This document shows positions 42,815 through 51,906 of a DNA stretch of 64,000 nt, in pieces; position 1 is the first letter of the stretch, and the number at the start of each line of letters is the position of its first letter. The DNA is taken from assembly GCA_020162035.1 (NCBI GenBank), contig JAIUNM010000014.1, positions 1-64,000 of the forward strand. Direction: 5' to 3'. This DNA is from Bacteroidota bacterium. Its GTDB lineage: Bacteria; Bacteroidota; Bacteroidia; B-17B0; Aurantibacillaceae. The position numbers and the translations under genes are program-made. Under the pieces are notes generated by a model, which did no database searches, was not told the DNA's origin, and saw nothing but the letters and a program-made list of their open reading frames with translations.

Positions 42815-44677
42815 ATGAATAAATCGTTAGAAGAAGTTAACTCAAGCGTAAACACTAGTAATAGAAGTGGATTAAAAAAAATATTAGCTTTTTTAGGTCC
42901 TGCTTATTTAATTAGTGTTGGCTATATGGACCCTGGAAATTGGGCTACAGATATTGCAGGAGGAAGTAAATTTGGGTACAGTTTAATTTGGGTATTAGTA
43001 ATGAGTAATTTAATTGCGCTATTACTTCAAAGTTTTTGTGTTAGGCTTGGTGTTGTACGTGGGCAAGATTTAGCACAAGCATCAAGAGAATATTATCCAA
43101 AATTTATTAATGTATTTTTATACTCTTTAGCAGAAATTGCGATTGCTGCCTGCGATTTAGCCGAAGTGTTAGGAATGGCAATTGGTATTAATTTGTTATT
43201 TCCTCAGGTTAGTGTATTGACGGGCGTTTGCATTACCGTTTTAGATAGTTTTGTATTGCTTTATTTATTAAACAAAGGCATTAAAAAACTAGAAGCATTT
43301 ATAATTAGTTTAGTTGCATTAATTGGTCTTTCATTTTTAATACAACTCCTTATTGCAAACCCTTCTCCTAACGAAATAGTAACAGGATTAATTCCAAGCA
43401 TTAAAAATGATGAGGCTTTATTAATTGCAATTGGCATTATTGGAGCAACAGTAATGCCTCACAATTTATATCTTCACAGTTCTTTAGTCCAATCGCGTAA
43501 ATTTGAAAGAACACCTACCGAAATTAAAAAAGCAATAAAATACAATACAGTAGATAGTGCCATAGCATTAAACTTAGCTTTATTTGTAAATGCAGCCATT
43601 TTAATATTAGCCGCAGCTGCATTTTATAAAAATGGTAAAAATGAAGTTACTGAAATTCAAGATGCTCATCAATTATTAGCGCCTATGTTAGGTAGCACCC
43701 TAGCTCCTATTTTATTTGCATTAGCTTTAATTGCTGCAGGACAAAGCAGTACCGTAACAGGAACATTAGCAGGACAAGTTGTAATGGAAGGTTATTTAAA
43801 TTTAAGAATCCAGCCTTGGGTTAGAAGATTAATAACCAGATTAATTGCAATTGTACCTGCATTTATTACAATTTTATTATTTGGAGAACGCGCAACAGGA
43901 CAATTATTAATTTTTAGTCAAGTTGTATTAAGCTTACAACTTGGTTTTGCAGTTATTCCTTTAATTCATTTTGTAAGCAATAAAAGTAAAATGGGGCAAT
44001 TTGCAATTCCTACATGGCAAAAAATTGCTGCGTGGATTGCCGCTTTGGTTATAATAATTTTAAATATAAAATTAGTTTATGTAGAAATTAAAGATTTACT
44101 TTTAAACTCATCTTACACTATAATTGTAAGTTTTACACTAGTTCCAATTTGCATAATTTGTTTTATTGTTTTATTGTATGTAACCTTTGTGCCATTTATT
44201 AAAAAACATTCAAATAAATCATCTAAATTTCATACTCAACCAAAAGCATTGCAATTAATAACACAAACTAATTTTAATGTAATTGGAGTTGCTGTAGATT
44301 TTAGTGAGGCCGACAATAAAGCAATTAACAAAGCCATTCAACTTGGCTCCTCAAATGCAAAAATAATTTTAATACATATATTAGAAAGTACTGGGGCTGT
44401 TGTTTATGGTGAAGATACTAATGACTTAGAACGTGAAGAGGATATAGAACATTTAAAAAATTATCAAACACAATTACAAAAATTAGGGATTATATGCGAT
44501 TATGAACTTGGCTTTGGAAATCCTAAAACTGCAATACCGGAAATTATTCATAAAAGTAAATGCAATATGTTAGTAATGGGAACCCACGGTCACAAAACGT
44601 TTAAAGATTTATTACTTGGAACTACTGTTGAAGGAGTAAGACACAATTTAAAAAATGTGCCTTTGGTTTTAGTTTAA
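42815..44677 (+). CDS. Nramp-family divalent metal transporter fused to a C-terminal UspA domain
   Basis: The 620-residue protein consists of an Nramp/MntH transporter (residues 1-460, about 11 membrane segments) and a universal-stress domain (about 475-620). The metal motif 'DPGN' (Asp39-Asn42) in TM1 and 'MPHN' in TM6 are intact, consistent with Mn2+/Fe2+ uptake coupled to H+. The Usp part keeps the ATP-binding pattern G-2x-G-9x-G-T ('MGTHGHKTFKDLLLGTT'). Such fusions are known in Bacteroidota, but ATP or nucleotide control of transport is inference. The ATG at 42815 is preferred to the GTG at 42812. Its 3' end overlaps that of the LecA-like gene by 9 bases. Confidence 0.93.
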   Translation: MNKSLEEVNSSVNTSNRSGLKKILAFLGPAYLISVGYMDPGNWATDIAGGSKFGYSLIWVLVMSNLIALLLQSFCVRLGVVRGQDLAQASREYYPKFINVFLYSLAEIAIAACDLAEVLGMAIGINLLFPQVSVLTGVCITVLDSFVLLYLLNKGIKKLEAFIISLVALIGLSFLIQLLIANPSPNEIVTGLIPSIKNDEALLIAIGIIGATVMPHNLYLHSSLVQSRKFERTPTEIKKAIKYNTVDSAIALNLALFVNAAILILAAAAFYKNGKNEVTEIQDAHQLLAPMLGSTLAPILFALALIAAGQSSTVTGTLAGQVVMEGYLNLRIQPWVRRLITRLIAIVPAFITILLFGERATGQLLIFSQVVLSLQLGFAVIPLIHFVSNKSKMGQFAIPTWQKIAAWIAALVIIILNIKLVYVEIKDLLLNSSYTIIVSFTLVPICIICFIVLLYVTFVPFIKKHSNKSSKFHTQPKALQLITQTNFNVIGVAVDFSEADNKAINKAIQLGSSNAKIILIHILESTGAVVYGEDTNDLEREEDIEHLKNYQTQLQKLGIICDYELGFGNPKTAIPEIIHKSKCNMLVMGTHGHKTFKDLLLGTTVEGVRHNLKNVPLVLV

Positions 44678-45685
44678 TTTAATGTTTACTTGGTAGCTTC
44701 CACTATTACTAGCATTATACACAGTTTCGTAAATTGAAATATAAAGCATTCCACTTGATTTAATTTTATTTGAACCTTTTACATTTACTTTATTAAGTTC
44801 GCCCTCGCCAACTTTAAATACAATTTGACCATAACTTGCGTATCCACCAGCGTCATACTCATCTCCTTCTCCTCCATTATAGGGTGGAGTATAACTTGTT
44901 GCTGATGCACCTTTACTACTTCCATCTGGTTTGTATTTATTATTACTTAAACTTGCAAGAGTAATTTCGCCGTTTGCTGTAACTGAAATTTTTTGGCCTG
45001 CCTTTACCTGAATACCTGTTTTAAGCCAACCACCATTATTATTCCCACTAATATGTTTGTTAGCATTTAATTTAAAGTTATTGGCATTGTTTGTTCCTGA
45101 TGATATAAAAATTTCAAACTTTTTAATTTTATCTTTAGGTACACTTAAATTACCATATTCAGTTTTAACATCTAATTTTGAAAAATTATATGTTCCTCCC
45201 ATTGTATAAGTATTGTCAATTAAAATTTCATCTTCAAAGCTAACATCATTACTGTAATTAGAACTACTTCTAATTTCATTATAAGCAGCATCAACAGTAT
45301 AATCGCTCACATCTTCAGTTGCAAGATTGTTTTTTGGATCATCAATAAACTCTTGAATATAAAACAAACATTTTGGGCCTAATTTAACTAAATCAGCATA
45401 CGATGTTTTTTTTATTTCCTCATTTGATGAAGATGTTAATATTTTGCATAAGTTTTTAGTTTTATCTGCAATAGACGCATCTTTTCCAAAACCTATTTTC
45501 ACATTACTAATTTTAGAAATTGGTATATTAAGTTTGCCATAGGAAGTAAAAAATTCAACATCATTAAGTGTGGTAGTTCCTTTAATTTGGTTACCATCTA
45601 ATAAATCTAAATTTACTTCGGCCACTTTTTGAGCGTAAATAAATTGGCAAGTTAATGCTAATGCAAAAAAACTAAAAACTTTCAT
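44669..45685 (-). CDS. Secreted protein with C-terminal LecA (PA-IL)-like lectin domain
   Basis: The 338-residue protein has a signal peptide (ending 'FIYAQK') and two copies of a short beta motif of the pattern T-S-Y-G-K-L-N-I-P / T-E-Y-G-N-L-S-V-P (near residues 50 and 185). Its C-terminal domain (about 215-338) resembles the galactophilic lectin LecA of Pseudomonas: 'VKAGQKISVTANGEI', 'PDGSSKG', 'YASYGQIVFKVGEG', 'NASNSGSYQVNI'. In LecA the NNSG loop carries calcium and sugar ligands; here it reads SNSG, so one ligand differs. No T9SS tail is seen. It follows the tandem Usp gene by 11 bases. The fold call is from pattern memory and should be tested. Confidence 0.6.
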   Translation of the reverse strand: MKVFSFFALALTCQFIYAQKVAEVNLDLLDGNQIKGTTTLNDVEFFTSYGKLNIPISKISNVKIGFGKDASIADKTKNLCKILTSSSNEEIKKTSYADLVKLGPKCLFYIQEFIDDPKNNLATEDVSDYTVDAAYNEIRSSSNYSNDVSFEDEILIDNTYTMGGTYNFSKLDVKTEYGNLSVPKDKIKKFEIFISSGTNNANNFKLNANKHISGNNNGGWLKTGIQVKAGQKISVTANGEITLASLSNNKYKPDGSSKGASATSYTPPYNGGEGDEYDAGGYASYGQIVFKVGEGELNKVNVKGSNKIKSSGMLYISIYETVYNASNSGSYQVNIKLN

Positions 45686-45696
45686 AGTTAAAATTA

Positions 45697-46608
45697 TTAA
45701 TAAGATCCGCCTCCAGATGTTCCACCTAAAATACTTGCATTTCCACCTGAAAGATCTTTTGGTTTAATAGCAATTGTAGGAACTTTGTTTATATGAATAA
45801 TTTGTTGAGCATATGCTCCTAAAAATAAACCGCTTAATTCAGCATCTTGATCTGTCATAATTATAACTAAATCTGATCCATTTTTTTCAGCAAATTCAAT
45901 TGTAGAATTAGCTCTGTTTTTAACATCTTTAATTACTTCGCCTGTGTAAGACACTCCACTTGCTGTAGCTAAATCTCCTATTTGTTTTAGAATTAAGTGC
46001 ATCTCTTCTATTAATTCAATTTCGTTCGATCCTAATAAAGCAACTGCTTGCAATTGTGCACTAAAACATTTCGCAAAATCAATAGCATAATTTACTTTTT
46101 GACGCGAGTTTACACTTGAATCGATAGGAATTAATATTTTAGAATAGCCTTTATGTGTTGCTTTACTGCTCATAACCATTGTTGGGCAAGGCGATTTAGT
46201 TAATACTCGTAATGCAATACTACCAATAACTAACTCTTCTAATGGCGAATAACCATGTGTACCCATAACAATTAAAGAGGCTCCAATTTCTTTTGCGGTT
46301 TCATTAACTATATGACTTGGACTACCTGATTTAATAATTGTGTTTACTTTAACACCATATTTTTTTGTTATATCACTTGCTAATTGATTAAGTTTTGAAT
46401 CAACTTCTTTTTCAAAATTTGCAGGCGTTTCTATTTTAACCATTGGTAAAAACATATTAACTGCTTGAAATTGCGAATTTATTACATGTAATAAATAAAC
46501 ATCGGCTTTACCTAATTGCGCTGTAAATGCGCCATGTTCAATTGCTAATAAAGATGTTGAACTAAAATCAACAGGGATTAAAATTTTTGAAGGATTAAAG
46601 TTATTCAT
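45697..46608 (-). CDS. Tandem universal stress protein (two Usp domains)
   Basis: The 303-residue protein has two Usp domains (residues 1-150 and 155-285). The first keeps the ATP-binding pattern 'MGTHGYSPLEELVIGS'. The second reads 'IIMTDQDAELSGLFLGA' and has lost the G-2x-G loop, so probably only the first binds ATP. The tail is Gly/Ser-rich ('GGNASILGGTSGGGSY'). It lies between a beta-barrel gene (72 bases, filled by a microsatellite) and the LecA-like gene (11 bases) on the same strand. Confidence 0.88.
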   Translation of the reverse strand: MNNFNPSKILIPVDFSSTSLLAIEHGAFTAQLGKADVYLLHVINSQFQAVNMFLPMVKIETPANFEKEVDSKLNQLASDITKKYGVKVNTIIKSGSPSHIVNETAKEIGASLIVMGTHGYSPLEELVIGSIALRVLTKSPCPTMVMSSKATHKGYSKILIPIDSSVNSRQKVNYAIDFAKCFSAQLQAVALLGSNEIELIEEMHLILKQIGDLATASGVSYTGEVIKDVKNRANSTIEFAEKNGSDLVIIMTDQDAELSGLFLGAYAQQIIHINKVPTIAIKPKDLSGGNASILGGTSGGGSY

Positions 46609-46620
46609 AGTTTTATTTTT

Positions 46621-46680
46621 TTGTTTGTGTTTGTGTTTGTGTTTTGTTTGTGTTTTGTTTGTGTTTTGTTTGTGTTTGTT
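46621..46680. repeat. TTTGTG / TTTTGTTTGTG microsatellite
   Basis: The whole 60-base stretch is built of three TTTGTG hexamers followed by three TTTTGTTTGTG 11-mers and a final TTTGTTTT. It fills the gap between the beta-barrel gene and the tandem Usp gene, ending 13 bases upstream of the Usp ATG (transcribed as CACAAACAAAA repeats). Such tracts change length by slippage. Confidence 0.85.
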
Positions 46681-47388
46681 TTATAATTCTTTTTTAGGTT
46701 CTTCTTCTAATTGTTTTTTTGTAGGAAATTTTACAACTATGCCTCCAAAAAATAATGCTCCTTTATCCCAACCAGCCTCTAAATTAATTCCAAAATTTTT
46801 AGTTGCATAATATCTTACACCAATGGTTGAAGAAAAATAAGTTGCTATACCAGTTTTAAAATTAAACATTTTTTCTGGAACTTCCTTCCCTAAAACAGAG
46901 GATTTAAATTGAATATTTGTTTGATATCTTGAAATACCAAGCGTACCGCCCATATAAGGATCCCATTTGGTGTTTTTTTCATCTGCTAAAAAATGGTAAT
47001 TTCCTCTAAAGCCTACAGCCACAACTTCAATACTAATTGTGGTATTGTCTAATTGAGTTTCTACAACATTAGTAGATTTGTTCAATTCGTCGTAAATATC
47101 AGAAATATCTATGTCCATTTTCCAATAGCTTGCGGCTAAACCAATACTTACATCGTTTTGAGCAAAATATTCGCCTTTAAAATTAAATACAGGTGTGTTT
47201 TTTACCCCTATTTGATATTTATTTTGAATGTTAGATTTATAATATACTTTAAGAGCCGTTTTTAATACAAACGATGATACATGAGGCACACCAACGTTTG
47301 GAGACAATGTAATATCACCTTCATTTATAATTTGTGATTTACAAATAATACTAAGTAATAAAAATAATGCTCCTAATTTATTTTTCAT
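46681..47388 (-). CDS. Outer-membrane beta-barrel protein, unknown function
   Basis: The 235-residue protein has a signal peptide (MKNKLGALFLLLSIICKSQ) and alternating amphipathic strands ('KYQIGVKNTPVFNF', 'VSIGLAASYWKMDI', 'AVGFRGNYHF', 'IGVRYYATKNFGINLEAGWDKGALFFGGIVVKF'), consistent with an 8-12-stranded OmpX/OmpW-like barrel. An acidic/basic tail 'EEEPKKEL' follows. Its ATG overlaps the ettA stop by 1 base (TAATG on the minus strand), indicating translational coupling. No ligand is suggested. Confidence 0.65.
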   Translation of the reverse strand: MKNKLGALFLLLSIICKSQIINEGDITLSPNVGVPHVSSFVLKTALKVYYKSNIQNKYQIGVKNTPVFNFKGEYFAQNDVSIGLAASYWKMDIDISDIYDELNKSTNVVETQLDNTTISIEVVAVGFRGNYHFLADEKNTKWDPYMGGTLGISRYQTNIQFKSSVLGKEVPEKMFNFKTGIATYFSSTIGVRYYATKNFGINLEAGWDKGALFFGGIVVKFPTKKQLEEEPKKEL

Positions 47389-49082
47389 TAAACAGCCAGT
47401 TTTTTATAACGAGGACGTTTTGGTTCAATATTCCCTAGTCGTTTTTTTCTATTTTCTTCATATTCACTATATCCTCCTTCAAAATAATAAACACTACTAT
47501 CGCCTTCAAATGCTAAAATATGAGTGCAAACCCTATCTAAAAACCATCTATCGTGACTAATAATAACTGCACACCCCGCAAAGCTTTCTAAACCTTCTTC
47601 TAAAGCGCGTAAAGTATTCACATCTAAATCATTTGTTGGCTCATCTAACAACAACACATTTCCACCTTCTTTTAAAGCCATTGCTAAATGCAAACGATTT
47701 CTTTCACCGCCAGAAAGCACTCCACATTTTTTACTTTGATCATTTCCACTAAAATTAAATCTACTTATATAAGCTCTGCTATTAATAGATTTGCCTTCAA
47801 ACATTAAACTTTCTGTTCCTCCACTTAAAACATCGTAAACTGTTTTATTAGGGTCAATATCTTTATGCGTTTGATCAACATAACTTATTTTTACAGTTGG
47901 TCCAACTTTAAATTCGCCTTCGTTAGGTTTTTCTAACCCCATTATCATTTTAAACAATGTAGTTTTACCTGCACCATTAGGGCCAATTATACCAACTATA
48001 CCTGCAGGAGGTAATTTAAAGTTTAATTTTTCGTACAATAATCTATCTCCAAATCCTTTTGCAACATTTATTGCTTCAATAACTTCGCTACCCAAGCGCG
48101 GACCGTTAGGAATAAAAATTTCTAAATTTTCTTCTTTAGATTTTACATCTTCTCCCAACATTTTTTCGTAATTACTTAAACGTGCTTTTTGTTTAACGCC
48201 ACGACCTTTTACACCGGCGCGCACCCATTCTAACTCACGGGCTAAGTTTTTTTGACGTTTACTTTCTGATTTTTCTTCTTGTTTTAAACGTTCGCGTTTT
48301 TGCTCTAACCAACTACTGTAGTTTCCTTTCCAAGGAATACCCTCTCCTCTATCTAATTCTAAAATCCACCCTGCAACGTTATCTAAAAAGTATCTATCGT
48401 GTGTAACTGCAATAATAGTACCCTTATATTGTTGCAAATGTTGCTCTAACCAATCAACACTTTCAGCATCTAAGTGGTTCGTTGGCTCATCTAATAACAA
48501 AATATCTGGTTCTTGTAATAGCAATCTACATAAAGCTACTCTACGACGCTCTCCTCCTGATAAAATATTAATTGGCGTATCGCTTTCTGGGCAACGTAAA
48601 GCATCCATTGCACGCTCTAGCCTATTATCTAAATTCCATAAATCTTGTTGATCGATTAACTCTTGTAATTGTGCTTGACGATTAATTAATTTATCCATTT
48701 TATCTGGATCATTAATTATTTCTTCGTCCATAAATTTGTTATTTACTTCTTCAAACTCATTTAAAATATCTACTTGTTTTTGAACTCCTTCTCTTACAAT
48801 TTGAATTACAGTTTTGGTTTCATCTAGCTTTGGTTCTTGCTCAAGCATACCAATACTGTACCCTGGAGATTGATGTATTTCGCCAATATAATCTTTATCA
48901 ACACCTGCCATTATACGCAGTAATGATGATTTACCAGATCCGTTTAAACCTAATACGCCAATTTTTGCGCCATAATAAAACGAAATATAAATGTCTTTTA
49001 AAACTTGTTTTTGTGGGGGGTGAATTTTACTAACATTCACCATGCTAAAAATAATTTGTCTTCCTTCGGGGGTGCTACTCAT
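47388..49082 (-). CDS. ettA: Energy-dependent translational throttle protein EttA (ABC-F)
   Basis: EttA binds the ribosomal E site and gates translation by ADP/ATP ratio. The 564-residue protein has two ABC domains (Walker A 'GLNGSGKSS' near residue 42 and 'GPNGAGKTT' near 345; signatures 'LSGGERRRVALCRLL' and 'LSGGERNRLHLAMAL'). The P-site tRNA-interacting linker lies between them. The EttA-type arm ('ELDRGEGIPWKGNYSSWLEQK') is present. Length and N-terminus match the family. It heads a minus-strand set with a beta-barrel, tandem Usp and LecA-like genes. Confidence 0.95.
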   Translation of the reverse strand: MSSTPEGRQIIFSMVNVSKIHPPQKQVLKDIYISFYYGAKIGVLGLNGSGKSSLLRIMAGVDKDYIGEIHQSPGYSIGMLEQEPKLDETKTVIQIVREGVQKQVDILNEFEEVNNKFMDEEIINDPDKMDKLINRQAQLQELIDQQDLWNLDNRLERAMDALRCPESDTPINILSGGERRRVALCRLLLQEPDILLLDEPTNHLDAESVDWLEQHLQQYKGTIIAVTHDRYFLDNVAGWILELDRGEGIPWKGNYSSWLEQKRERLKQEEKSESKRQKNLARELEWVRAGVKGRGVKQKARLSNYEKMLGEDVKSKEENLEIFIPNGPRLGSEVIEAINVAKGFGDRLLYEKLNFKLPPAGIVGIIGPNGAGKTTLFKMIMGLEKPNEGEFKVGPTVKISYVDQTHKDIDPNKTVYDVLSGGTESLMFEGKSINSRAYISRFNFSGNDQSKKCGVLSGGERNRLHLAMALKEGGNVLLLDEPTNDLDVNTLRALEEGLESFAGCAVIISHDRWFLDRVCTHILAFEGDSSVYYFEGGYSEYEENRKKRLGNIEPKRPRYKKLAV

Positions 49083-49145
49083 AACTTTAATTTAAAGCGT
49101 TAAGATAGCAAATGATTAGGATAAAAACTAAGTTTATAGAAAAAA

Positions 49146-49541
49146 TTATTTAGTTTCTAAAACTTTTTTAATATTTGGTTTAAAATAAAGTTCGGATTTA
49201 AGAATTTTACCGTCTTCTCTATAAATTGGCTGCCCGTTTGCATCTAATTTACTCATATTACTGCGTTGTATTTCGTCAAACACTTCGGCAATTTTATGTT
49301 GTAAACCATGTTTTAAAATTGTTCCAAATAAAATATAAAGTTGATCGCCAAGTGCATCGGCAATTTCAACAATATCCTCATTTTTGCATGCTTCTAAATA
49401 TTCATCATTTTCTTCTTTAATAAGAGCATGCCTTAAATTATAAGTTTTTTCATCAACTAAAGTTATTTCATTTGCATTTCCAATTTTAAATGTTTCGTGA
49501 AATAAAGCAACTGCATCTATTTTATCTTTTAAAGAACCCAT
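49146..49541 (-). CDS. MazG-like nucleotide pyrophosphohydrolase
   Basis: The 131-residue all-alpha protein carries the metal-binding pattern E-E-N-D-E-Y...E-I-A-D-A-L-G-D ('LIKEENDEYLEA', 'DIVEIADALGDQLYILFG'), typical of MazG/HisE-like (d)NTP pyrophosphohydrolases. It may clean aberrant nucleotides or act on a specific NTP. Its ATG overlaps the stop of the OmpH-like gene by 1 base. Confidence 0.82.
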   Translation of the reverse strand: MGSLKDKIDAVALFHETFKIGNANEITLVDEKTYNLRHALIKEENDEYLEACKNEDIVEIADALGDQLYILFGTILKHGLQHKIAEVFDEIQRSNMSKLDANGQPIYREDGKILKSELYFKPNIKKVLETK

Positions 49542-50197
49542 TACTTTTTAGTTGATTTTTTATTGTTATAAGCTTCGTTAATTAAAGGTACAACTTGGTT
49601 TGTTATATCTAAAGTTGCATTTCCTAATAACATTGTAGGAACAGACTCACTATAAGAAAGGATATAATCATACTTTCCTGCATTCCATTTAAGCAAAAAT
49701 TCTTTAATATTTTTTTGAAAATTTTCATTTTTTTCTGCAATATCCATTGTTAAATTATCAATTTGTAATTGCTTATTTTGAGCATCTTTTTCAATTTGTT
49801 GAATTTTTTTAGCCTTAGCATTCAATTCTGCTTCTGAAGCAATACCTGCTTTTGCAGAATTTTGATAATCAATCATTTCTTTTTCATAATTTTGTTGCAA
49901 CGCCATTAAACTTCCTTCAATTGCAGAACGTCTGTTTTTTGCTTCCTTTTCTAAATCTTTAACTTCGTTAGATGTTTCGTTTAAAATATCTAAATTAATA
50001 AATGCAATTTTACCTGTAGGTTCGGTACCTATTTGTTCAACCTTTTTAGGTTTTAAATTTATATTGTTAGCTAAACTATCTGAATTTATAATTTTACTTC
50101 TACAAACTTCAGAATTTGGGTTTGCACAAGATTTGTAAAACAAGTAACCAACTGCAATTACTAAAATACCGTTAACTGTAAGTAAAATTTTATTCAT
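49541..50197 (-). CDS. OmpH/Skp-family periplasmic chaperone-like protein
   Basis: The 218-residue protein has an N-terminal membrane or signal segment (MNKILLTVNGILVIAVGYLFY), a short Cys-containing linker and then 'KIAFINLDILNETSNEVKDLEKEAKNR', a long coiled coil (about residues 75-165) and a short closing beta strand region. This is the Skp/OmpH layout (PF03938), a jellyfish-like trimer that holds unfolded outer-membrane proteins. The Cys near residue 24 could also make it a lipoprotein, but the hydrophobic segment is long and no clean lipobox is seen. It is coupled by 1-base overlap to the MazG-like gene. Confidence 0.82.
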   Translation of the reverse strand: MNKILLTVNGILVIAVGYLFYKSCANPNSEVCRSKIINSDSLANNINLKPKKVEQIGTEPTGKIAFINLDILNETSNEVKDLEKEAKNRRSAIEGSLMALQQNYEKEMIDYQNSAKAGIASEAELNAKAKKIQQIEKDAQNKQLQIDNLTMDIAEKNENFQKNIKEFLLKWNAGKYDYILSYSESVPTMLLGNATLDITNQVVPLINEAYNNKKSTKK

Positions 50198-50295
50198 TCC
50201 GTTAATTTTAACACAAATATAATCAGTTTAATACGTTAAAAAAGAAATATATTGCTAATAGTATATAAATTAAAAAACTTTAACAAGATGTAATG

Positions 50296-51366
50296 CTAAT
50301 TTTGAAAGTAATTATTTAATGCCGTATATACTTTTGGGTGATTAATTAATGATGAATGCAATTCGGTTAAGCACCATTGTTTGGATTTTAATTGTGCTTG
50401 TTGTTGATTGGCTTGTAAAAACGACTGTACAAACAATGGAATATTTTTATCTGAATTAAACTCAAAAGTCAATTTTTGATTTTCGGGATATTGAACAAAA
50501 TTGATATCTAAAACATTATCATTTCTATTAAATACGTTTGTTATTGGTGTTATAAAAAACACAAATATACAAGCATAAAATAATGGTTTTTGTAATAAAA
50601 TACTTAAGCTAAAATAACGTTGTTTGGTTTCGCCAAAAAACAAAATTATTAATACACTTATAAATACAAAATTAATAAACCAATTTGCATAATTTAAATT
50701 TGTAGCCGATGGAAATAAAAGTATAATTAAAAATAAATGAAAAATAATACCCAAACTTACAGCAAGGTAACGAGCAATTGGAAAAATTAAAGCTATTCCA
50801 ATTAAAAAAACTAAAACCGGTATTGCTTTACCAATTTTTATAAAAAAATAAAATTGTCTTTCGCTAAAAACGTTTGAGTATTGGTTTAAAAATGGTTGTA
50901 AAACATCACCCACAAAATATGCATTAAAATTGTACAATGCATTGCATATATAAATTGAAATAATTAGTAACTGCAGATAAATAAAAATTACTGTGTTTTT
51001 ATGAGGATTATCAACTCTTCCATTAAACAAAAGCAGTAAAATTAAAATTACATTATAAGTTAAAAACCATGGTTGTAATCTACTTAAATCTAATAAAACT
51101 AAAAATGTATTTATTAAAACACTAATTAAAATTAACAGTCTTTCGTACTTAAAAAAAAGCGACATACCAAGGCACAAACAACTTAATATAGTAAGTAAAC
51201 CATCAATTTTAAAATTAATATTTAAATGAATTAATGGTGTTGTAGGAAAAAACCTTTCGCTTAGCCATAATTTATAACTTAAACAAAACGAAAAAATTAA
51301 ACTAATAACAATTATGTTTTTAAGTAATTTTAAGCGTTGGGGGATTGTAAATAATTTAGTTGTCAT
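50296..51366 (-). CDS. Polytopic membrane protein, possibly HTTM-like
   Basis: The 356-residue protein has about eight membrane helices and a soluble C-terminal tail (from about residue 285) rich in Gln/Asn. The segment 'WLSERFFPTTPLI' and the later 'YFFIKIGKAIPVLVFLIG' resemble HTTM/DoxX-like membrane proteins, but without decisive motifs. It starts 3 bases after the stop of the NlpC/P60 gene, so the two are probably co-transcribed and may act together in envelope biology. Function unknown. Confidence 0.5.
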   Translation of the reverse strand: MTTKLFTIPQRLKLLKNIIVISLIFSFCLSYKLWLSERFFPTTPLIHLNINFKIDGLLTILSCLCLGMSLFFKYERLLILISVLINTFLVLLDLSRLQPWFLTYNVILILLLLFNGRVDNPHKNTVIFIYLQLLIISIYICNALYNFNAYFVGDVLQPFLNQYSNVFSERQFYFFIKIGKAIPVLVFLIGIALIFPIARYLAVSLGIIFHLFLIILLFPSATNLNYANWFINFVFISVLIILFFGETKQRYFSLSILLQKPLFYACIFVFFITPITNVFNRNDNVLDINFVQYPENQKLTFEFNSDKNIPLFVQSFLQANQQQAQLKSKQWCLTELHSSLINHPKVYTALNNYFQN

Positions 51367-51369
51367 TTT

Positions 51370-51906
51370 TTAATTTAATCTTCCTGAACCGTAATATGTT
51401 TTTTTAAAATAAGCGTCTTCTAAACTGCTAATCATAACACCTTTGCTAGTGCTTGCGTGTACAAATTTCTCATCTTTTATATAAATACCAACGTGCGAAA
51501 CTGATTTACCATTTGTTACAAAAAAAACCAAATCGCCCTCTTGTAAATTTGATTTTTTTATTTTATCGCATGTTTTGTAAATGTCGCCTGAGCTCCTTTC
51601 GGTGTTTTTATTGTAAACATTTCTAAATAAAATATTTGTAAAACAACTGCAATCAGTTCCATTTTTATCGCAACCACCATATTTATATGGTGTTCCATAC
51701 CAATCTGCAATAAAGCTATAAAGTTTGCTTTTTTCTATGTTTTGTTTATTAACACCTAATTTTTCTTCAACAATTGCGATTTTTGAAGGAGCAATATTAT
51801 TGTTATTTGAAACGCTATTTTTTGTTTGTGTATGTTTTTTGTGTTTACACGAAACAAAAACTAACATTAAAACACTTATAATTAAATATGTTTTATTTAT
51901 TTTTAT
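51370..51906 (-). CDS. NlpC/P60-family lipoprotein (cell-wall endopeptidase)
   Basis: The C40 peptidase domain is clear: 'YGTPYKYGGCDKNGTDCSCF' with the catalytic Cys in 'DCSC', and the His in 'SVSHVGIYI' with a following polar residue. Such enzymes cleave D-Glu-(m)DAP bonds of peptidoglycan. The first ATG (51867) gives only six residues before the lipobox Cys ('MLVFVSC'), too short for an SPII signal. The frame is open upstream to a TAA at 51912, and starting at the ATA at 51906 gives MKINKTYLIISVLMLVFVSC, an ideal lipoprotein signal. I use 51906 on that basis, which implies a rare AUA start or a recent ATG-to-ATA change; 51867 is the fallback. Confidence 0.75.
   Translation of the reverse strand: MKINKTYLIISVLMLVFVSCKHKKHTQTKNSVSNNNNIAPSKIAIVEEKLGVNKQNIEKSKLYSFIADWYGTPYKYGGCDKNGTDCSCFTNILFRNVYNKNTERSSGDIYKTCDKIKKSNLQEGDLVFFVTNGKSVSHVGIYIKDEKFVHASTSKGVMISSLEDAYFKKTYYGSGRLN

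Noticed and set aside
46625..46810. 61-codon plus-strand frame over the microsatellite
   Set aside because: Its Cys/Leu/Phe-only beginning is a translation of the TTTGTG repeat and the rest is antisense to the barrel gene.
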